In this document: positions 24,223-32,723 of the stretch, piece by piece
How the letters are laid out: each line of letters starts with the position of its first letter
How positions within the stretch are numbered: the first letter of the stretch is position 1
NCBI GenBank assembly: GCA_027488865.1
Contig: JAIYAU010000055.1
Coordinates: 1 to 33,620, forward strand
From: Cytophagaceae bacterium
GTDB lineage: Bacteria; Bacteroidota; Bacteroidia; Cytophagales; UBA9547
Direction of reading: 5' to 3'
DNA: 33,620 bases
Translations under genes and position numbers: made by a program
Notes under the pieces: generated by a model
What the model saw: the letters and a program-made list of their open reading frames with translations, nothing else
Databases searched by the model: none
What the model was told of the DNA's origin: nothing

Positions 24223-25341
24223 ATGAATTTAGCAATTGATTTTTTTGTACAGCTAGGGACCTACTCTTTTTTAGATAATAAAGTCCTGTCAATTATCCTT
24301 TTTGTATTTTTAAATCTGGTTATTATAGTTTTTAGAAAATACGTTTCTAGTTTTTTATGTTGGTTTCTATATATGGTTATCCGAAAAACCAGCAAAGTAC
24401 TCAACAGAAGAATCTTAAAAGTACATCTTCAAAAGCCTTTGCAGTTTGTTTACACTATAGTTTGTATTTTTTGGAGCACACGGTTAATCAGGTTTCCACT
24501 TGATTGGCACATGTTGCCTAGTAATGTTTTTGGGGTCAAGTTTATCATTGTCAAGTTATTTTATCAACTAATCATAATAGCCCTCACTTGGTTAATTTTA
24601 AAAAGTATAGAATTATGGGCCAATATTGCTGTTTTGGATACTCATATCACGAGTAAGGCATTTGACAGACAATTATTGCCCTTTGTAAAGCAGTCTCTTA
24701 AAATATTGGCAGTTGTATTTGCATTCTTTTTCTCGCTAGGGTTTATATTTGGTCTTAATGTAACTTCCATTATTGCAGGTCTCGGCATTGGTGGTATTGC
24801 TGTGGCCTTGGCAGGTAAAGAAACACTTGAGAATTTGATTAGCTCTTTTGTAATTTTTTTAGATCGTCCATTTGCTGTAGGGGATATTGTTACCGTGGAA
24901 GGTAGAACAGGAACTGTTGAAGAAATAGGTTTTAGAAGTACTCGGGTTCGTAATTTTGACAAAACACTTACTGTAATTCCCAACAGACTAATGGTAGATA
25001 AATCATTGGATAACCTAACTAGTCGCGATGTTTCACGGGTGATGTATAAAGTTAATTTTCCACTTCAGACCCCATTAGCCACCATGCAAAAGCTGGTAGA
25101 TTCGTATAAAACTTATCTAGACTTACATGAAAAGCTAGACGGAAGTTCCATTGTATCCTTTTCGGATATCGATAGCGGAAGTTATGGGATAACAATCATT
25201 TTTTTTGTAAAGACAAACGACCTTTTAGAAATTATCCTTACCAAACATGATACCAACCTAGGAATTGTGGGAATAACTGAAAATAATGGAATTCATTTTA
25301 CCCCACCATTACAATTGGTTGAAGTCCAGACCTCAAAATAA
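24223..25341 (+). CDS. MscS family small-conductance mechanosensitive channel
   Basis: A 372-residue inner-membrane protein. Hydrophobic segments lie near 21-37, 73-90, 107-127 and 160-178, followed by the MscS pore helix (about 181-199, IIAGLGIGGIAVALAG) and its continuation ETLENLISSFVIFLDRPFAVGDIV. The cytoplasmic beta domain has VEGRTGTVEEIGFRSTRVR and VIPNRLMV. Family role: pressure release on osmotic downshock. Four segments before the pore helix instead of two in E. coli MscS point to a longer subfamily. It is monocistronic and converges with the RNase R gene. Confidence 0.93.
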   Translation: MNLAIDFFVQLGTYSFLDNKVLSIILFVFLNLVIIVFRKYVSSFLCWFLYMVIRKTSKVLNRRILKVHLQKPLQFVYTIVCIFWSTRLIRFPLDWHMLPSNVFGVKFIIVKLFYQLIIIALTWLILKSIELWANIAVLDTHITSKAFDRQLLPFVKQSLKILAVVFAFFFSLGFIFGLNVTSIIAGLGIGGIAVALAGKETLENLISSFVIFLDRPFAVGDIVTVEGRTGTVEEIGFRSTRVRNFDKTLTVIPNRLMVDKSLDNLTSRDVSRVMYKVNFPLQTPLATMQKLVDSYKTYLDLHEKLDGSSIVSFSDIDSGSYGITIIFFVKTNDLLEIILTKHDTNLGIVGITENNGIHFTPPLQLVEVQTSK

Positions 25342-25402
25342 TATTTAGCTTATTTAGTCTCTGGAGGATTGAGTTTTTCCCTTTTTAGGGATGTGATATT
25401 AA

Positions 25403-27580
25403 TTATACCTCTAGCCAATTTACAAGTGAAAGATCAATAGTTCTCTTGTCAAGATCAGTAGATTTTACTTTTACGCGTAATCCGTCCCCTAAGGTGTAAA
25501 TCCTGCCCCTACGTCTGCCTACAATACGATAATTGGCTTGGTCCAGGTCGTAATAGTCGTCGTTAAGGTCGGCCATACGAATAAGTCCTTCACATTTGGT
25601 GTCAGAAATTTCAATAAATAAACCCCATTCGGCCACTCCTGAAATAATACCATCAAATATTTTGCCCTCCATGGTTTGCATATATTCTACTTGTTTGTAT
25701 TTGATAGAAGCGCGCTCTGCATCAGCTGCTACCTTTTCTCTTTCTGAAGAGTGTTTGCATTTTTCTTCATATTCTCTTGCATTTGCTGTTAAGGGTTTTT
25801 CCAAGTATTGAAACAAAAGGCGATGTACCATCATATCGGGATATCGTCTAATGGGAGATGTAAAGTGGGTATAATGATCAAAGGCCAAACCAAAATGCCC
25901 ACTTGCTGATGTGGTATATTTAGCCTTGGCCATGGCACGTATCGCCAAGTTTTGCAATACATTTTGTTCTGGTTTGCCTTCTGCTGCTATTGCTAGTTTA
26001 TTGAGCTCGTTAGGTAGGTTTTTGCTTTCAGCTTGTACGGTGTGACCAAATTTTTTGGCAAATTCTGCTAAAGCTGATATTTTGTCAGGATCTGGATCAT
26101 CATGGGTTCTATACACCATGGTGAGCTTTTGGTCCTCATTTTTTATCATGAAGTAAACATATTCGGCTACTTTTTTATTAGCCAACAACATAAAATCCTC
26201 TATGAGTTTGTGTGCGTCTACTCTTACTTTTTGGTACACAGAAAGTGGCTTGCCTTTCTCATCTAGGTTAAACTTAACTTCAACAGTTTCAAATGCAATT
26301 GAGCCATTTCTAAATCGCTGTTCCCTTAGCTTGTGTGCTAGTGTATTTAGAGTTTTTATCTCTTGTGCAAAATCCCCATTTTCAGTTTCTATTATTTCTT
26401 GCACCTCCTCATAAGCAAATCTTCGATCAGAATGTATGACTGTTTTCCCAAACCATTGTTTGTGAATTTTGGCATTTTCATCCATTTCAAAAACTGCTGA
26501 AAATGTAAGTTTATCTTCATTTGGCCTTAATGAACATAGTCCGTTGGATAATTTTTCAGGCAACATTGGCACAACACGATCTACCAAATAGACAGATGTT
26601 GCTCTTTTATAAGCCTCTTGTTCAAGCTCGGTAAGTGGTTCCACATAATGAGTAACGTCAGCAATATGAACGCCAATCTCATAATGACCGTTATCAAGTT
26701 TTTGAATGGATAGCGCGTCATCAAAATCTTTGGCATCCACTGGATCAATTGTAAATGTGGTTATATTTCTAAAATCACGTCTCTTTTTAATTTCTTCTGC
26801 TGGTATTTCTACGGCGATATCCTCAGCTTCTTGTGTTACTCGTTGTGGAAATTCATAAGGCAAACCATATTCTAACATGATTGAGTGCATCTCTACTTCA
26901 TTTTCTCCGGCAGACCCCAATACCTCAACCACTTTACCAGCTGGATTTTTCGTGGCTGTAGGCCATTCTGTTATTTGCACCAACACCTTATCTTTGTGTT
27001 TTGCGTTTAGCGTATCGCCGCCTTTAATAAAAATATCGAAATACATTTTTCGTGCATCTGGAACTACAAAAGCGTATCGATCTGAAATTTCAATTTTGCC
27101 TACAAATTCTGTTCTTTTTCTTTCAAGGACTTCAATAACCTCACCCTCAGGGTGTTTTTCTTTTTTCTTTTTACGGGCATAAATTACAATACTTACCTTA
27201 TCCCCGTCCATGGCGCCCTTAAGGTCATTGGATGTTACTATTACGTCTTCATCCATGCCTTCACAGATTATATAGGCGTAACGTGGGTTTACCAAATCGA
27301 CCACTCCTACAATTGTTTCAGTAGCTTTTCTTTCTGATTTATAACTTCCATCTGGCATTCTTTTTACATCTCCATCCGATTCTAGAAATTCTAGGGCTTC
27401 ACTTAATTCATTTCGTTTGGCAATGGTTACCAAGCGAAGTGTTTTTATAATTTGTTTAATGGAAAAGGTTTTGTTTTCTACGCTGTTGAGGAGTTCAAGC
27501 ACATTGTCTTTTATATTTCCTGTAGTTTTTTTTCTCTTGGTGTTAACGACTCTTTTTTCGTTTCTAGTATTTCCCTTCAT
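25403..27580 (-). CDS. rnr: Ribonuclease R (RNase II/R family exoribonuclease)
   Basis: A 725-residue 3'-5' exoribonuclease. After a basic N-terminus and a winged-helix/OB region (about 20-110, with VVDLVNPRYAYIICEG) comes a second OB segment, then the RNB catalytic domain starting near TIDPVDAKDFDDALSI, which holds the metal-binding Asp cluster. The middle of the domain has YLVDRVVPMLPEKLSNGLCSL and the C-terminal part has HFTSPIRRYPDMMVHR. An S1 domain (about 640-722, DGIISGVAEWGLFIEI) ends the protein. The start ATG gives a typical basic N-terminus. It is the last gene of a long minus-strand series, 119 bp after scpB. Confidence 0.96.
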   Translation of the reverse strand: MKGNTRNEKRVVNTKRKKTTGNIKDNVLELLNSVENKTFSIKQIIKTLRLVTIAKRNELSEALEFLESDGDVKRMPDGSYKSERKATETIVGVVDLVNPRYAYIICEGMDEDVIVTSNDLKGAMDGDKVSIVIYARKKKKEKHPEGEVIEVLERKRTEFVGKIEISDRYAFVVPDARKMYFDIFIKGGDTLNAKHKDKVLVQITEWPTATKNPAGKVVEVLGSAGENEVEMHSIMLEYGLPYEFPQRVTQEAEDIAVEIPAEEIKKRRDFRNITTFTIDPVDAKDFDDALSIQKLDNGHYEIGVHIADVTHYVEPLTELEQEAYKRATSVYLVDRVVPMLPEKLSNGLCSLRPNEDKLTFSAVFEMDENAKIHKQWFGKTVIHSDRRFAYEEVQEIIETENGDFAQEIKTLNTLAHKLREQRFRNGSIAFETVEVKFNLDEKGKPLSVYQKVRVDAHKLIEDFMLLANKKVAEYVYFMIKNEDQKLTMVYRTHDDPDPDKISALAEFAKKFGHTVQAESKNLPNELNKLAIAAEGKPEQNVLQNLAIRAMAKAKYTTSASGHFGLAFDHYTHFTSPIRRYPDMMVHRLLFQYLEKPLTANAREYEEKCKHSSEREKVAADAERASIKYKQVEYMQTMEGKIFDGIISGVAEWGLFIEISDTKCEGLIRMADLNDDYYDLDQANYRIVGRRRGRIYTLGDGLRVKVKSTDLDKRTIDLSLVNWLEV

Positions 27581-27699
27581 TTGGCTAAAAATATTCTTTT
27601 GCTTGTATACGTAACAAGTTATAAAGCATACAAGATAAACAATGTTTTCAAAAGAAATAATAAATGATTGATTGTTTTATCCAATCAGCCTGAGGATGC

Positions 27700-28260
27700 C
27701 TATTCGCTAATACCTCCTATTTCATTATCTAGTGAGGCGAAATCTTTGGGTTGTGGCAATTCACTAAGGCTGTTAAGACCAAAATAGTCAAGAAATTTGG
27801 TGTTAGTTCCGTACAAAATGGGTCTACCTGGAGCATCAGACTTGCCTTTGATTTCAATAATTTCTTTCTCCAGCAATTTTTGAATGGAATAATCGCAATT
27901 AACACCCCTTATCTGTTCTAGTTGTGTTTTAGCAATGGGTTGTTTATAAGCTACAATGGCTAAAGTTTCTAACGCTGAGGCTGATAATCGTTTTTTGGAT
28001 GCTTGTTTTAAAAAAATACTTAAACTTGCCTGATAAGCAGGTTTTGTTAGAAAAATATAACCACCTGAAAGGCGATTTAGACCAAACGAAAAACCGTCAT
28101 CGTTATATTTTGTGGTTAATTGGTCTATAGCTTCTTGGATATGTTCTTCTGGTACCTCTGCTTCAAACATTTCTGTCAAGCAATTTTTAATTTCAAGTGT
28201 ACCAATAGGCTTTTCTGCACAAAAAATTATTGCTTCTATGTGGTTACTTAAAAGACTCAA
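27700..28260 (-). CDS. scpB: SMC-Scp complex subunit ScpB
   Basis: A 186-residue winged-helix protein that links ScpA and SMC in chromosome condensation and segregation. Visible: NHIEAIIFCAEKPI (6-19), RLSGGYIFLTKP, ALETLAIVAYKQPIAKTQLE (about 95-114), IRGVNCDYSIQKLLEKEIIE and the C-terminal GRPILYGTNTKFLDYFGL. The length is usual. The start is a TTG at 28260; no in-frame ATG occurs between the upstream stop and it. It lies 30 bp downstream of the DUF3822 gene, probably in one transcript. scpA is not in this window. Confidence 0.95.
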   Translation of the reverse strand: MSLLSNHIEAIIFCAEKPIGTLEIKNCLTEMFEAEVPEEHIQEAIDQLTTKYNDDGFSFGLNRLSGGYIFLTKPAYQASLSIFLKQASKKRLSASALETLAIVAYKQPIAKTQLEQIRGVNCDYSIQKLLEKEIIEIKGKSDAPGRPILYGTNTKFLDYFGLNSLSELPQPKDFASLDNEIGGISE

Positions 28261-28290
28261 AGTGAAATTATAGCTTAATTGGTTAGAATA

Positions 28291-29178
28291 TTATTCACAA
28301 AGGTGCATACAATACAAATCGAAATATTTATGATCAAATACTTCGTCAAACACATATCCAAAAAACATTGAATTTGGCTTCTCACCAAACTTTACATTTT
28401 TTACAAATTCATTTAGTTTTAAATAAATTTCTGAATTGTGCTCAATATCTCCAACAAAATAAACAATATGCTCATCTGCGTTCATCTTTAGCGCATCTAA
28501 CACAGCCATGATATAGTAGATAGCGTCTTCAGTAGCCTGATATTGAAAGATATTGCAGAATTCAAGTTTGCGATCTTTTTTGCAAAGAATTGTAAGTTGT
28601 GATCCTTCTACATTTATGTACAAGACTTTTGTAGACTCTTCTTTAATATTTTTAAGTACACCCTCTATGCAAGAGCTCGTGTGATGTATTACGTCTATCT
28701 TTTTTGATTGGTAAATTCCTTTAAACCAATCAATTATTTTACGATCAATACTAAAAATATTGACTATTTCGTTTCCAACATGTTTATAATAAGCAACTTG
28801 ATCAAAAATGCTATGCACTTCACAATTTAACCTCAGATATTCTTTGGCATTGTCTTCAATAAACAATGAGTTAGGGACAAGTGTAAATTTGTCGTTTTTA
28901 TATGTAATTCTTATTGATTTCCAATATCCTGCTTTTAAGAAATGATGGCCATCATAAACCCCATTTAATTGTGCTAAAAGTTGGTCGGAAGTAATTGCAA
29001 ATGCAAAGGTAAATTCTTCTAATGCTAAGCATCGGTTATCTAAAGAATCGGTAACGCACAGTCTGAAAGTCTTTTGCGTGAGCTGAATAAGCAAATGATA
29101 TTGCGAGAGATATTCAACATTAAACCTTTCATCTTTGATTTTTCTTACCAAAACTGGCAAATCCACCACTGCTTCCAA
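28291..29178 (-). CDS. DUF3822 family protein
   Basis: A 295-residue cytoplasmic protein matching the Bacteroidota-specific DUF3822 family. It has an N-terminal beta-rich half (YHLLIQLTQKTFRLCVTD), a middle NSLFIEDNAKEYLRLN, and a C-terminal half with YINVEGSQLTILCKKDRKLEFCN and YYIMAVLDAL. The function is unknown. The start is TTG at 29178, with an in-frame stop seven codons upstream and no ATG between. The last residues (YCMHLCE) are unremarkable. It lies between the NUDIX gene and scpB. Confidence 0.82.
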   Translation of the reverse strand: MEAVVDLPVLVRKIKDERFNVEYLSQYHLLIQLTQKTFRLCVTDSLDNRCLALEEFTFAFAITSDQLLAQLNGVYDGHHFLKAGYWKSIRITYKNDKFTLVPNSLFIEDNAKEYLRLNCEVHSIFDQVAYYKHVGNEIVNIFSIDRKIIDWFKGIYQSKKIDVIHHTSSCIEGVLKNIKEESTKVLYINVEGSQLTILCKKDRKLEFCNIFQYQATEDAIYYIMAVLDALKMNADEHIVYFVGDIEHNSEIYLKLNEFVKNVKFGEKPNSMFFGYVFDEVFDHKYFDLYCMHLCE

Positions 29179-29256
29179 GACGTATTTATTTATAAATCAA
29201 CCATGTACCTTAAGCCTGCAAGGTATGCATAAAATCAAAATAATCCAACTATAACG

Positions 29257-29742
29257 CTATAATTTGAAATAACCTTCAAGAGAAAGTATTTCTTTGGCAT
29301 TTTGAGCAATAGAAAATAGCTGGTGCAATGATTTCAGCTCCATAGATTGAATGCTGGTGAATGATAGAAAAGCAACTTGTTCGATAATTTGATGGTGTTC
29401 ATGCATTTCGGGGTCGTGCCCGTTTATGAGCTCTCCACCTATTAATTTCACTTCAAAAAAAAGTTCTATGGCATGTAATGGGTCATGCAGAAATTCATGT
29501 ACGAATAAGAACCTGACAGGCTCTACCTGAAGGCCTGTTTCTTCATAAAATTCCCGTTTTAGAGTAGTTTCTGCACTTTCACCAAATTCCATACCTCCAC
29601 CAGGTGGCGTCCAAAAAAAGGGATTCTCCTTGTTAAAATGATGTTTAACCAACAAGATGGACTCATCTACAATAAGAATGCCTGACACTCTTACCCTTAA
29701 CTTGTTACCGAATAGTTGGGTAATAATTTCAGAATCAGCCAT
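29257..29742 (-). CDS. NUDIX hydrolase
   Basis: A 161-residue protein with a complete Nudix box at residues 49-71 (GG at the start, then E55, R63-E64, E67-E68 and G70), which binds metal and the diphosphate of a nucleoside-diphosphate-linked substrate. FFWTPPGGG precedes the box. The substrate cannot be read from the sequence. Its start overlaps the end of the mobA gene by 8 bp, so the two are translationally coupled. Confidence 0.93.
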   Translation of the reverse strand: MADSEIITQLFGNKLRVRVSGILIVDESILLVKHHFNKENPFFWTPPGGGMEFGESAETTLKREFYEETGLQVEPVRFLFVHEFLHDPLHAIELFFEVKLIGGELINGHDPEMHEHHQIIEQVAFLSFTSIQSMELKSLHQLFSIAQNAKEILSLEGYFKL

Positions 29743-30313
29743 GGAGATCTGAGGCTAGATTATAGTTTTTAAAATAGGGCTTAAATGCCTCTGGTAAAGG
29801 GATATGTGCAGTGTTTCCTGTTGCTAATAATGCTTGAAGGCTGTAATTAGGAAGGGCATCAGCCATCAAAAGGTTATTAATTTTATGTAAACCTTGGGAA
29901 GTGAAAATTGACACCATTGGCTCAAAGTAGTTTTGCGTATGGTAACAAAAAAAGTCGTTTTCGCCAGAATGCTCTAAAAATATGTTTAATAAATTATAAA
30001 GTACATCCACATGCATGTCAGGCAAATCACAGCCTAAAACCACAAGGTCATGAGAAGGATAAAGGTAGTGAGCTGATAAGATTCCGGCCAAAGGTCCTGG
30101 TACCAATACTTGATCTACAATAAGCTCTTCTTCTGAAAAGACCATTTGGTATTGGTGTAATTGTTCATTATTAATGGAAATTTTGGAAGATATGTGGAGT
30201 TCGTGGAGTTTTTCCTGTGCCAATTTTGCCCAAGATGCTCCATCGGATTTCAATAACCCTTTGTCTGTACCCATTCTGGTGCTTTTGCCACCACTAAGTA
30301 CCAGTCCAAGCAT
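29735..30313 (-). CDS. mobA: Molybdenum cofactor guanylyltransferase
   Basis: A 192-residue nucleotidyltransferase that joins GMP to molybdopterin. The N-terminus carries the signature LSGGKSTRMGTDKG (6-19), followed by QVLVPGPLAGIL and VVLGCDLPDM with the metal-binding Asp. I chose the ATG at 30313 because the family starts directly before this loop; an upstream TTG at 30349 is less likely. The related cofactor genes (moaA, moeA and others) are not in the window. It could be an NTP transferase with another substrate, but the pattern fits MobA. Confidence 0.88.
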   Translation of the reverse strand: MLGLVLSGGKSTRMGTDKGLLKSDGASWAKLAQEKLHELHISSKISINNEQLHQYQMVFSEEELIVDQVLVPGPLAGILSAHYLYPSHDLVVLGCDLPDMHVDVLYNLLNIFLEHSGENDFFCYHTQNYFEPMVSIFTSQGLHKINNLLMADALPNYSLQALLATGNTAHIPLPEAFKPYFKNYNLASDLHG

Positions 30314-30365
30314 TTCTGTATCAAAGGAAAGAATGGGAAAACAGCTCAATATTAAAGAGATAGGA

Positions 30366-30390
30366 GGGACTAACTTGGTTAATTAGTCCC
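30366..30390. terminator. Hairpin between the YbjN-like gene and mobA
   Basis: GGGACTAA (30366-30373) pairs perfectly with TTAGTCCC (30383-30390) around a 9-nt loop. There is no T-run on the minus strand, so it may be an mRNA stability element or a weak terminator. Confidence 0.35.
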
Positions 30391-30408
30391 TAAGTAATTG
30401 ATGTTATA

Positions 30409-30837
30409 TTAACGCGGTGCTATTGCACCGTGATATTTTGTTCGCAGAATATCATCATACTCGTCGGCGTAGTTACCTACTCTGTTAAACATGGCCATTG
30501 CTTCTTTTTCATTTAGGCCATCTAGCTCTCTGATGGTTTTCATGTAGATCCAATTTTCATATTTAGTCATGCCAACACCATAGAGTTTGTGGTTAATTTC
30601 AAGAATTTCAGCATAGAAAATATCGCGATTATTAGGTGGTAACTCTACTACGGGAGCCATTATTTGAATGTAACCATAATTATCACCTTCCACTTGCCAT
30701 ACGTCTATCCATACGCTTGCAGAACCTTTTTTAAGGTCATATTGACCTGATTTAGCACCTTTGCATAACTCAGGATCTACCCCTAGATCGCGAATAATGT
30801 TTTCTACCATTTGGTAATATACTTCTAGATTTTCCAT
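30409..30837 (-). CDS. YbjN domain-containing protein
   Basis: A 142-residue cytoplasmic protein of the YbjN / type III secretion chaperone-like fold (PF10722). Visible blocks: VENIIRDLGVDPEL, a strand ASVWIDVWQVEG, IQIMAPVVELPPNN with FYAEILEINHKLYGVGMTKY, and IYMKTIRELDGLNEKEAM. The role is unknown; related proteins bind other proteins. It is next to the acyl-CoA-binding protein gene (22 bp apart), a pairing that suggests co-expression. A small inverted repeat (CGGTGC/GCACCG, 30415-30430) lies in its last codons. Confidence 0.85.
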   Translation of the reverse strand: MENLEVYYQMVENIIRDLGVDPELCKGAKSGQYDLKKGSASVWIDVWQVEGDNYGYIQIMAPVVELPPNNRDIFYAEILEINHKLYGVGMTKYENWIYMKTIRELDGLNEKEAMAMFNRVGNYADEYDDILRTKYHGAIAPR

Positions 30838-30859
30838 ATTTACAGGGTTGTTATAAAGT

Positions 30860-31111
30860 TTATTTTAGTGAGTTTACAAGTTCAACGTATTTGTTCATAG
30901 CATCTTCCGAGTTCATACCTTTTAATGCATTCCAAGCCTGATATTTAGCTTTGCCTACAAAATCAAAAGGATTGGAGGGTTCATCAGTGTTAACATCTCC
31001 TTCGCTGGCTTGTTTAAATAAGCCATAAAGTGCCAATAAGGTATCATTTGATTGGTTAGGTAGCGACTTCACCCTCAATGAAGCTTCTTCAAAAAGTTGT
31101 TTAGTTTCCAT
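30860..31111 (-). CDS. Acyl-CoA-binding protein
   Basis: An 83-residue protein with the ACBP fold. Helix 1 FEEASLRVKSL is followed by LLALYGLFKQASEGDVN (about 24-40), with the Tyr and Lys that contact the CoA moiety, then PFDFVGKAKYQAWNALKGM with the Lys/Tyr/Trp cluster, and a last helix EDAMNKYVELVNSL. It binds long-chain acyl-CoA in the cytoplasm. The ATG at 31111 is chosen because it gives the usual 83-90 residue length; the frame opens further upstream only with a TTG (31159). Confidence 0.93.
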   Translation of the reverse strand: METKQLFEEASLRVKSLPNQSNDTLLALYGLFKQASEGDVNTDEPSNPFDFVGKAKYQAWNALKGMNSEDAMNKYVELVNSLK

Positions 31112-31330
31112 ATCTATAAAAGTTACATCCAAATTAATATTTTTTGAAACAAATACCAACCGTTGAAGTCAATTATTGAAAATAAAATTAATTTTTGGGT
31201 GTTAACATTAGATCATTAAGAATTTTTATTCCAAACCTAACTTTAGCTAACTTCCTTCGTACAAGGAGGTAATAAAATTTTATTTTATCTTTTTTATATT
31301 TTTCTATTAAATCTTTAAAACTAAATCATA

Positions 31331-31687
31331 ATGAAAAAAATTGCTGTAGTATCTGGAACCCTCATCTTAGGTATTCTAATGGTGTTAAACTTAATGTCGT
31401 TTACTCAAGCCAAACCAGAAAATGTTCAAAATGTAAGACCATATATTTTGGTAGAAATATATGAAGTGCCAGACTATGCCAATAAAGGTATCTACATTCA
31501 TAGAGGGAATGGCAAAACTGATTATATCCCTTTTAACGTATTCAAGGCCGATAACCACGATGAGAATGGGGAACTTATTCTTTCTACAGTGAATAAACTT
31601 GTAAATGAAGGTTATGAACTTGAGCAGACCACAAGTGGCTTAGCAGAAAATGGAATGATTACTAAAATATTCTTGAGAAAAATTTAA
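31331..31687 (+). CDS. Small exported protein of unknown function
   Basis: A 118-residue protein with a hydrophobic N-terminus (KKIAVVSGTLILGILMVLNLMSF, signal peptide or single membrane anchor). The mature part reads ILVEIYEVPDYANKGIYIH, then RGNGKTDYIPFN, and ends with MITKIFLRKI. It is predicted as a small alpha/beta domain. I do not recognise a named family, though such short exported proteins are frequent in this phylum. It is divergent from the ACBP gene (219 bp between starts) and has its own terminator. Confidence 0.75.
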   Translation: MKKIAVVSGTLILGILMVLNLMSFTQAKPENVQNVRPYILVEIYEVPDYANKGIYIHRGNGKTDYIPFNVFKADNHDENGELILSTVNKLVNEGYELEQTTSGLAENGMITKIFLRKI

Positions 31688-31712
31688 TAGATTCATTGTA
31701 GAAAAGACTTTG

Positions 31713-31748
31713 AGCGGCTGTCCAAAAAGAAGGGCAACCGCTTTTTTT
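31713..31748 (+). terminator. Intrinsic terminator after the small exported protein gene
   Basis: AGCGGCTGTCC (31713-31723) pairs with GGGCAACCGCT (31732-31742), with one C/A mismatch and one G/T pair, an 8-nt loop and then a run of seven T. Confidence 0.8.
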
Positions 31749-31952
31749 GTGTAGAATTGATATAAACAAATATTTGTTTTAATAAATTTACATTCAATTG
31801 GTACTTCCTCAGATTGCTTATTTCAATTATTAAATAATTGTTCAATCTTTAACTAGCATAAGGATGGTAGGAGCGAAAGGTTTGATTTCTAGTCTTGATA
31901 CTATAAGAACAGTTGCTAAATATTTAGTAAATTTTAACAAAATAAAAATTAT

Positions 31953-32573
31953 ATGTTGGTTATAATCTCTTCTAACAAAGTTCTTGAAAATGAGGCAAGT
32001 ATAGTAGGGGCGTTGTTTGAGGAAGGTTTATCGGTTTTTCATTTAAGAAAGCCGGTAATTTCTAAACCTGAGCTGGAGGCAGAATTACGAAAAATTGCTC
32101 CCAAATATTATAATAAAATTGTAATCCATAGTCATTATGAGCTTATTACTAAGTATAATCTTAGGGGGATTCATTTTACCAACAAGTTTTTGGCCAAATC
32201 CAAGAAACATAATGTAGAGGCTATGTATAATGCTGTTAAATCTAAAGGGTTGACAGTGAGCACGTCTATTCACAGTTTGGAGGAGCTAAAGGAGTTAAAC
32301 CTAAATTATAATTATGTATTGTTGAGCCCTGTTTTTGATAGTATTTCTAAACCTGACTATGTTTCACAAGCTCATAATTTTGAGCAACTGGCAGCTTATA
32401 AAACAAATAAAACCAAGGTATTAGCCCTTGGCGGTATAACTGCTCAAAATATCAACATTGCAAAAGGAATGGGTTTTGATGGTGTAGCGTTGTTGGGGAG
32501 TATTTGGACTAGTGAAGATCCTTTGCAAGAGTTTATCAAAATTAAAAATACCTACTTAGTAAATTTTATTTAA
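31953..32573 (+). CDS. Thiamine phosphate synthase family protein
   Basis: A 206-residue TIM-barrel protein of the ThiE/TenI family. Visible: the first strand LVIISS, HLRKP (where the family has a conserved R), LRGIHFTN (about 69-76, matching the G-V-H-L segment), SIHSLEEL, YVLLSPVFDSISKPDY (about 121-136, matching the S-P-x-F-x-T-x-S-K segment) and ALGGITAQNI (about 157-166). ThiE condenses the thiazole and pyrimidine phosphates. TenI is the related thiazole tautomerase, and the two are hard to separate here. No other thiamine genes are in the window, so a stand-alone TenI-like role is possible. A -7-like TAAATTTT lies near 31929. Confidence 0.85.
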   Translation: MLVIISSNKVLENEASIVGALFEEGLSVFHLRKPVISKPELEAELRKIAPKYYNKIVIHSHYELITKYNLRGIHFTNKFLAKSKKHNVEAMYNAVKSKGLTVSTSIHSLEELKELNLNYNYVLLSPVFDSISKPDYVSQAHNFEQLAAYKTNKTKVLALGGITAQNINIAKGMGFDGVALLGSIWTSEDPLQEFIKIKNTYLVNFI

Positions 32574-32723
32574 ATGTTCGGTTGTTACCCACCAATGAGA
32601 TAATCTTTAGTTTAAAGTAAATTAATGACCAATTTTTGCCAAATTGCATGGTAAAGTTTAAGCACAGTTGAAAGAGCCCTTTTACGTTAGAATGAAAGGA
32701 GCATAAAAGATGTCTATCTACTT

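Noticed and set aside
25378-25391. Short hairpin TCCCT-TTTT-AGGGA between the MscS and RNase R genes
   Set aside because: Only a 5-bp stem with no T-run; too weak to call a terminator.
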